This document shows positions 60,513 through 64,000 of a stretch of 64,000 nucleotides of DNA, one piece after another (the first letter of the stretch is position 1; each line of letters begins with the position of its first letter). The stretch is from Streptomyces violaceorubidus. GTDB lineage: Bacteria; Actinomycetota; Actinomycetes; Streptomycetales; Streptomycetaceae. Location: the NCBI RefSeq assembly GCF_000717995.1, contig NZ_JODM01000008.1, positions 62,001 to 126,000 of the forward strand, written 5' to 3'. The position numbers were made by a program, and so were the translations under genes. The notes under the pieces were generated by a model. That model saw only the letters and a list, made by a program, of their open reading frames with translations. It did not search any database and was not told the origin of the DNA.

Positions 60513-61838
60513 GTGAACAGCGAAGAGCCCGACCTGTCCCGGTCGCGGGAGGCGAACGAGCGGCTGCACGCCTTGATCCCCGGGGGCGCGCACACCTATG
60601 CCAAGGGCGACGACCAGTATCCGCAGGACCTGGCCCCGGTGATCAGCCACGGCCGGGGTGCCCACGTGTGGGACGTCGACGGCAACCGTTACGTCGAGTA
60701 CGGCTCCGGCCTGCGGTCGGTCAGCCTCGGCCACGCCCACCCGCGCGTGACCGAGGCCGTACGGCGGGAGGTCGACCGGGGCGGCAACTTCGTGCGGCCG
60801 TCCGTCGTGGAGGTCGAGGCCGCGGAACGGTTCCTGGCCACGGTGCCGACCGCGGAGATGGTGAAGTTCGCGAAGAACGGCTCCGACGCCACCACCGCCG
60901 CGGTGCGGCTGGCCCGAGCCGCCACCGGGCGCCCGCGGGTGGCGGTCTGCGCCGACCATCCGTTCTTCTCCGTCGACGACTGGTTCATCGGCACCACGCC
61001 GATGTCCGCCGGGATCCCGGCGGCGACCAACGAGCTGACGGTGACGTTCCCCTACGGCGACCTGGCCGCCACGGAGGAACTGCTCACCCGTCACGAGGGC
61101 GAGGTGGCCTGTCTGATCCTTGAGCCCGCCACCCACACCGAGCCGCCGCCGGGGTACCTCGCCGGTCTGCGCGCGTTGGCCGACCGGCACGGCTGCGTGC
61201 TGGTCTTCGACGAGATGATCACCGGTTTCCGCTGGTCGGAGGCGGGTGCCCAGGGTCTGTACGGCGTCGTCCCCGACCTCTCCACGTTCGGCAAGGCGCT
61301 GGGCAACGGGTTCGCCGTGTCCGCGCTGGCCGGGCGCCGCGAGCTGATGGAGCGGGGCGGGCTGCGGCACCGTGGGGACCGGGTGTTCCTGCTGTCCACC
61401 ACCCACGGTGCCGAGACGCACGCGCTGGCCGCCGCGATGGCCGTGCAGGCCACCTACACCGAGGAGGGGGTCACCGCGCGGCTGCACGCCCTCGGCGAGC
61501 GGCTGGCCGCCGGTGTCCGCGACGCCGCGGCGAGCATGGGCGTCGGCGACCACGTGGTCGTCCGGGGGCGGGCCAGCAACCTGGTCTTCGCCACCCTCGA
61601 CGAGAACCGGCAGCCGTCGCAGTCGTACCGCACCCTGTTCCTGCGCCGGCTTCTCGCCGGCGGGGTGCTGGCCCCGTCGTTCGTGGTGAGCGGCGCGCTC
61701 GACGACGCCGACATCGATCACACCGTGGACGTGGTGGCGGATGCCTGTGCGGTGTACCGGAAGGCACTGGACGCCGCCGACCCCACACCCTGGATGGCCG
61801 GACGGGCGGTGAAGCCGGTGTTCCGGCGTCTGGCGTGA
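60513..61838 (+). CDS. Class III aminotransferase (GSA aminomutase-like)
   Basis: A 441-residue PLP enzyme of the glutamate-1-semialdehyde aminomutase/class III aminotransferase family. Signature segments are IPGGAHTYAKGDDQYP, KNGSDATTAAVRLARAATGR, LVFDEMITGFRWSEAGAQ, and the PLP-binding Lys261 in TFGKALGNGF. Homologues in sugar clusters install an amino group on a keto sugar or handle an amino acid side group; a housekeeping heme role is unlikely here given the context. GTG start seven bases after the preceding stop. It is the last gene of the cluster. Confidence 0.85.
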   Translation: MNSEEPDLSRSREANERLHALIPGGAHTYAKGDDQYPQDLAPVISHGRGAHVWDVDGNRYVEYGSGLRSVSLGHAHPRVTEAVRREVDRGGNFVRPSVVEVEAAERFLATVPTAEMVKFAKNGSDATTAAVRLARAATGRPRVAVCADHPFFSVDDWFIGTTPMSAGIPAATNELTVTFPYGDLAATEELLTRHEGEVACLILEPATHTEPPPGYLAGLRALADRHGCVLVFDEMITGFRWSEAGAQGLYGVVPDLSTFGKALGNGFAVSALAGRRELMERGGLRHRGDRVFLLSTTHGAETHALAAAMAVQATYTEEGVTARLHALGERLAAGVRDAAASMGVGDHVVVRGRASNLVFATLDENRQPSQSYRTLFLRRLLAGGVLAPSFVVSGALDDADIDHTVDVVADACAVYRKALDAADPTPWMAGRAVKPVFRRLA

Positions 61839-61892
61839 GGTGCGGTGCGCGGCGCGCCGGAGGGACGACGCCGTAGGTGACCCGGCGCCGTG

Positions 61893-62654
61893 TCAGCGGC
61901 GCTCCTGCCGACCGGCGCCCGCTCTCCGGTCGGCGGGTTCGTCCGCCGGCCGGCCGGCCGTCGCACGGTCGGCCCTACGGTCGGCCAGGCGGTCGGCCGT
62001 GCGGTCGACCAGCCAGGCGCTCACCGGCAGCACCGCCAGCGCGGTGCACCAGCCGCCGAGGGTGTCGGTCGCGTAGTGCGAGCCCAGGGTCACCTGCGCC
62101 CAGCCCATGGCGGCACCGGCCACCAGACCCGCGGCGAGGACGAACGCCGTGCCGACCGCCCTGCCGAGGCCGAGGCGGCCGGCCGCGAGCAGCGTCACCA
62201 TGAGGGCGACCGCGGTGAGGAAGGCGGTGTGCCCGCTCGGGTACGACAGGTTGTCGCCGTGGATGGTGCGTCCGGCGACGGGCTTGAGCAGTGTGGTCGT
62301 CCCCACGCTCAGAGCGGTGCCGGTCACGAGGAACACGGCGGCGCGCGGGTGCCGAAGCACCAGGCAGCCCGTCACGAGGGCCCCGACCAGCAGCACCGCT
62401 CCCACGGGCTCCCCCAGGAAGTCCGTGACCAGGGCGACGTGCCGCCACGGCGGCCCCACCCCGTCCACCGCCGCCCAGATCCGCGCGTCCGCCGCGCCGG
62501 GCTCGCTGTCGTCGGCGTGGGCGACCCCGAGGACGAGGACCACCAGCGCGGCGAGGACGGCGATCAGCCCGAGCCACCCGCGCAGCGCCGACGGCAGCAC
62601 CACGGGCCGCTGCCGACCGGTCACCCGCCCACCGCCTGGGGCGACCTGCCGCAC
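61893..62654 (-). CDS. PAP2 family phosphatase
   Basis: A 253-residue membrane protein with about six segments and the three acid-phosphatase motifs of lipid-phosphate phosphatases: KPVAGR (short motif 1), SYPSGHT (catalytic region) and SHYATDTLGG. Probable substrate is an isoprenyl or lipid (pyro)phosphate such as undecaprenyl diphosphate. It is convergent with the polysaccharide cluster, so a link is not shown, though recycling of the lipid carrier would suit it. The C-terminal tail is very arginine- and aspartate-rich (RLADRRADRATAGRPADEP) and probably unstructured. ATG 62654 is used; a later GTG is possible. Confidence 0.85.
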   Translation of the reverse strand: MRQVAPGGGRVTGRQRPVVLPSALRGWLGLIAVLAALVVLVLGVAHADDSEPGAADARIWAAVDGVGPPWRHVALVTDFLGEPVGAVLLVGALVTGCLVLRHPRAAVFLVTGTALSVGTTTLLKPVAGRTIHGDNLSYPSGHTAFLTAVALMVTLLAAGRLGLGRAVGTAFVLAAGLVAGAAMGWAQVTLGSHYATDTLGGWCTALAVLPVSAWLVDRTADRLADRRADRATAGRPADEPADRRAGAGRQERR

Positions 62655-62781
62655 TCTCCCACGTCCTCGCCCACTCCCCCGCTTCGCCCGGCTCGCCGGC
62701 CCTCGCGCCGAACACCCGCGTCCAGCCCACCGTAGTCGTTGCGGCAGGCCTGATAACAGCCGATTCGGGCCATTGCGTGGC

Positions 62782-63600
62782 CTACGGCTTACGGGCCATC
62801 CCGGCGGCGATGAGACGCTCCCAGACGGTCAACTCCCGCTCCGCGCCCAGGTGCTGCGGATCACCTGCCGTCCCGGGGCGCCACAGGGGGGCCGGCACTA
62901 TCCCCGGTGCGAGGATCTCCAGACCGTCCAGCAGGGCCTCGATCTCCGTGTCCGTCCGCCACCGGCCGCGGCCGAAGGTCTGCTGGAGGACCTTCTCGGC
63001 CTCCGCCGTCTCCGGGTTGTTCCCGGAACGGAAGTGACTGACGAAGAAGTAGCTCCCGGAGGGCACTCGGTCCCGCCAGTGGCGGACGATCCCGGCGGGG
63101 TCCTCCTCGTCGTTGACGTGATGGAGGATGGCGCTGAACATGACGGCCACGGGGCGGTCGAAGTCGATCAGCTCCCGGGTGTCCGGGTGGTCGCGGATGC
63201 CCTCGGGATCGCGTACGTCGACCGGTACGACCCGGGTCCGGTCGTTCTCCTCCAGCAGCGCCCGCCCGTGGACCAGTACTTGGGGGTCGGTGTCGACGTA
63301 CACCACCCGGGTCTCGGGCGCCGTGCGCTGCGCGACCTGGTGCACATTGTCCGCGGTGGGAAGGCCGCTGCCCAGGTCGATGAACTGCCGCACCCCGGAC
63401 GTCGTCACGATCTCCCGCACCGCCCGGGTCAGCGCCGCGCGGTTGGCGAAGGCGATCGCCACCGAACCGGGTAGGTCACGTTTGAACACGTCACCGATCT
63501 CCCGGTCCACCGCGTAGTTGTCCTTGCCGCCGAGCAGGTAGTCGTAGACGCGGGCGATGCTGGGCCGGGTGCTGTCGATGGAGGAACTCTCTCCCGTCAT
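62782..63600 (-). CDS. SAM-dependent methyltransferase, PF04672 type
   Basis: A 272-residue protein of the actinobacterial methyltransferase family PF04672 (DUF574). The N-terminal RPSIARVYDYLLGGKDNYAVDREIGD is diagnostic. The SAM motif FIDLGSGLPTADNVHQVA and the VVYVDTDPQVLVHGRALL segment follow, with a VMFSAILHHVNDEEDP motif. The target is unknown; many copies occur per Streptomyces genome. ATG 63600 is preferred to 63609, which is too close to the GGGAGAGG ribosome site. The MerR-type promoter of the next gene lies on the other side. Confidence 0.88.
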   Translation of the reverse strand: MTGESSSIDSTRPSIARVYDYLLGGKDNYAVDREIGDVFKRDLPGSVAIAFANRAALTRAVREIVTTSGVRQFIDLGSGLPTADNVHQVAQRTAPETRVVYVDTDPQVLVHGRALLEENDRTRVVPVDVRDPEGIRDHPDTRELIDFDRPVAVMFSAILHHVNDEEDPAGIVRHWRDRVPSGSYFFVSHFRSGNNPETAEAEKVLQQTFGRGRWRTDTEIEALLDGLEILAPGIVPAPLWRPGTAGDPQHLGAERELTVWERLIAAGMARKP

Positions 63601-63645
63601 GGCGCCCATCCTCTCCCGCGCCGAGGGACCCCGGCCACCACTTGT

Positions 63646-63676
63646 TTGACCTTGACACGGTGGCAAGGTCTTCACT
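63646..63676 (+). promoter_or_regulatory. MerR-type promoter before the HEAT-repeat gene
   Basis: TTGACC (63646-63651), 19-base spacer, TTCACT (63671-63676). The spacer overlaps an inverted repeat ACCTTG-N9-CAAGGT (63649-63669), the classic MerR-regulator operator shape. It ends 18 bases before ATG 63695. The regulator is not in this window. Confidence 0.6.
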
Positions 63677-63694
63677 GCCGACCAGGAGGTCCCG

Positions 63695-64000
63695 ATGACC
63701 ATGACGAGGCAGGACGCCGATCCGATGCGGGCGCTCAAGGGCCTCGAGGACGCGCGTGCGTCCGTGCGGCTGCGGGCGGCCCTCGCACTCGGTTCGGCGC
63801 CGGACCCGCGATGCGTGGACAAGCTCGTCGAACGATCCGCGGTCGAGCCGGAGTTCTTCGTCCGCGACATGCTGACGTGGGCGCTCACCCGTCATCCGGT
63901 GTCCCCGACGCTTGCCCGGCTGGTGTCCGAGGTCCACGCGGAACGGCCCCAGGCACGCGGCCAGGCACTGCACACGCTGTCCAAGATCGGGGACCGGCGG
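63695..64000 (+). CDS. HEAT-repeat protein (start only)
   Basis: The frame is open from ATG 63695 to the window edge (102 codons). It begins MTMTRQDADPMRALKG and contains HEAT-like helices: EDARASVRLRAALALGSAPDP, CVDKLVERSAVEPEFFVRDM, LTWALTRHPVSPTLARLV. Such proteins are scaffolds with no fixed function; in Streptomyces they are often beside a MerR regulator gene. GGAGG lies at 63685-63689. The 3' end is missing. Confidence 0.75.
   Translation, partial: MTMTRQDADPMRALKGLEDARASVRLRAALALGSAPDPRCVDKLVERSAVEPEFFVRDMLTWALTRHPVSPTLARLVSEVHAERPQARGQALHTLSKIGDRR

Noticed and set aside
60513..61838. Housekeeping hemL for heme biosynthesis
   Set aside because: The protein is of the same superfamily, but its position at the end of the polysaccharide cluster and no other heme genes nearby argue for a sugar-related role.
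1..64000. tRNA or rRNA genes, insertion sequences, integrase or phage genes, CRISPR arrays
   Set aside because: None was recognised when reading the window; this was by eye and not by a dedicated search.

Overview
The window is high-GC actinobacterial DNA and reads as Streptomyces. The strongest evidence is the pair at 1814-4579: a Tap-like telomere-associated protein followed 6 bases later by Tpg, the terminal protein that caps linear Streptomyces chromosomes and plasmids. This suggests a chromosome arm or a linear replicon. Accessory content and several decayed genes fit such a location, but distance to a telomere cannot be read from the sequence. All gene calls rest on reading the translations; no database search was run.

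Layout. 1-5.9 kb: an MmyB-type regulator, a small Xre regulator coupled to a DUF2975 membrane protein with a TCTATCG repeat operator, tap-tpg, a GNAT acetyltransferase and a SRPBCC protein. 5.9-13 kb: a LacI-type palindrome ahead of a decayed ORF; a GH15 enzyme coupled to a divergent glucose-6-phosphate dehydrogenase; and a coupled stress protein / IlvD-Edd dehydratase / 2-hydroxyacid dehydrogenase unit. 13-14.9 kb: a nucleotidyltransferase-like protein, a gene remnant and a YoaK membrane protein.

14.9-27.5 kb: four large exported glycoside hydrolases on the minus strand (GH78, GH106-like, GH127/GH146-like with a LamG domain, and a second GH106-like). They look like a rhamnogalacturonan or rhamnose/arabinose glycan degradation locus. 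Both transcription units have a 17-bp-spaced promoter followed directly by a TTGAATCG-containing operator, so one repressor encoded elsewhere probably controls both.

27.7-33.7 kb: a cold-shock-domain protein, two broken genes (a 5'-truncated nitroreductase and an SDR oxidoreductase with internal in-frame deletions), a small membrane protein, the divergent pair catR/katA with an ankyrin protein downstream, and an unusual MerR-methyltransferase fusion with a MerR-type 19-bp-spacer promoter.

34.1-61.8 kb: a single-strand, 21-gene, largely translationally coupled cluster for a Wzx/Wzy-type exported polysaccharide. It has an initiating sugar transferase, a sugar-nucleotide dehydrogenase, three glycosyltransferases, two polysaccharide co-polymerases whose nucleotide-binding domains look degenerate, an AsnB amidotransferase, a two-domain oxidoreductase, a heparinase-like protein, a beta-helix lipoprotein, polymerase, flippase and pyruvyl transferase. 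A compact block (cytidylyltransferase, C-methyltransferase type, PIG-L deacetylase, short epimerase, DUF4910 peptidase-like protein, RmlC-like epimerase, class III aminotransferase) probably makes and tailors an unusual sugar. I cannot match this combination to a described product; it is the best candidate here for an undescribed system. The window ends with a PAP2 phosphatase, a PF04672-type methyltransferase and the start of a HEAT-repeat gene behind a second MerR-type promoter.
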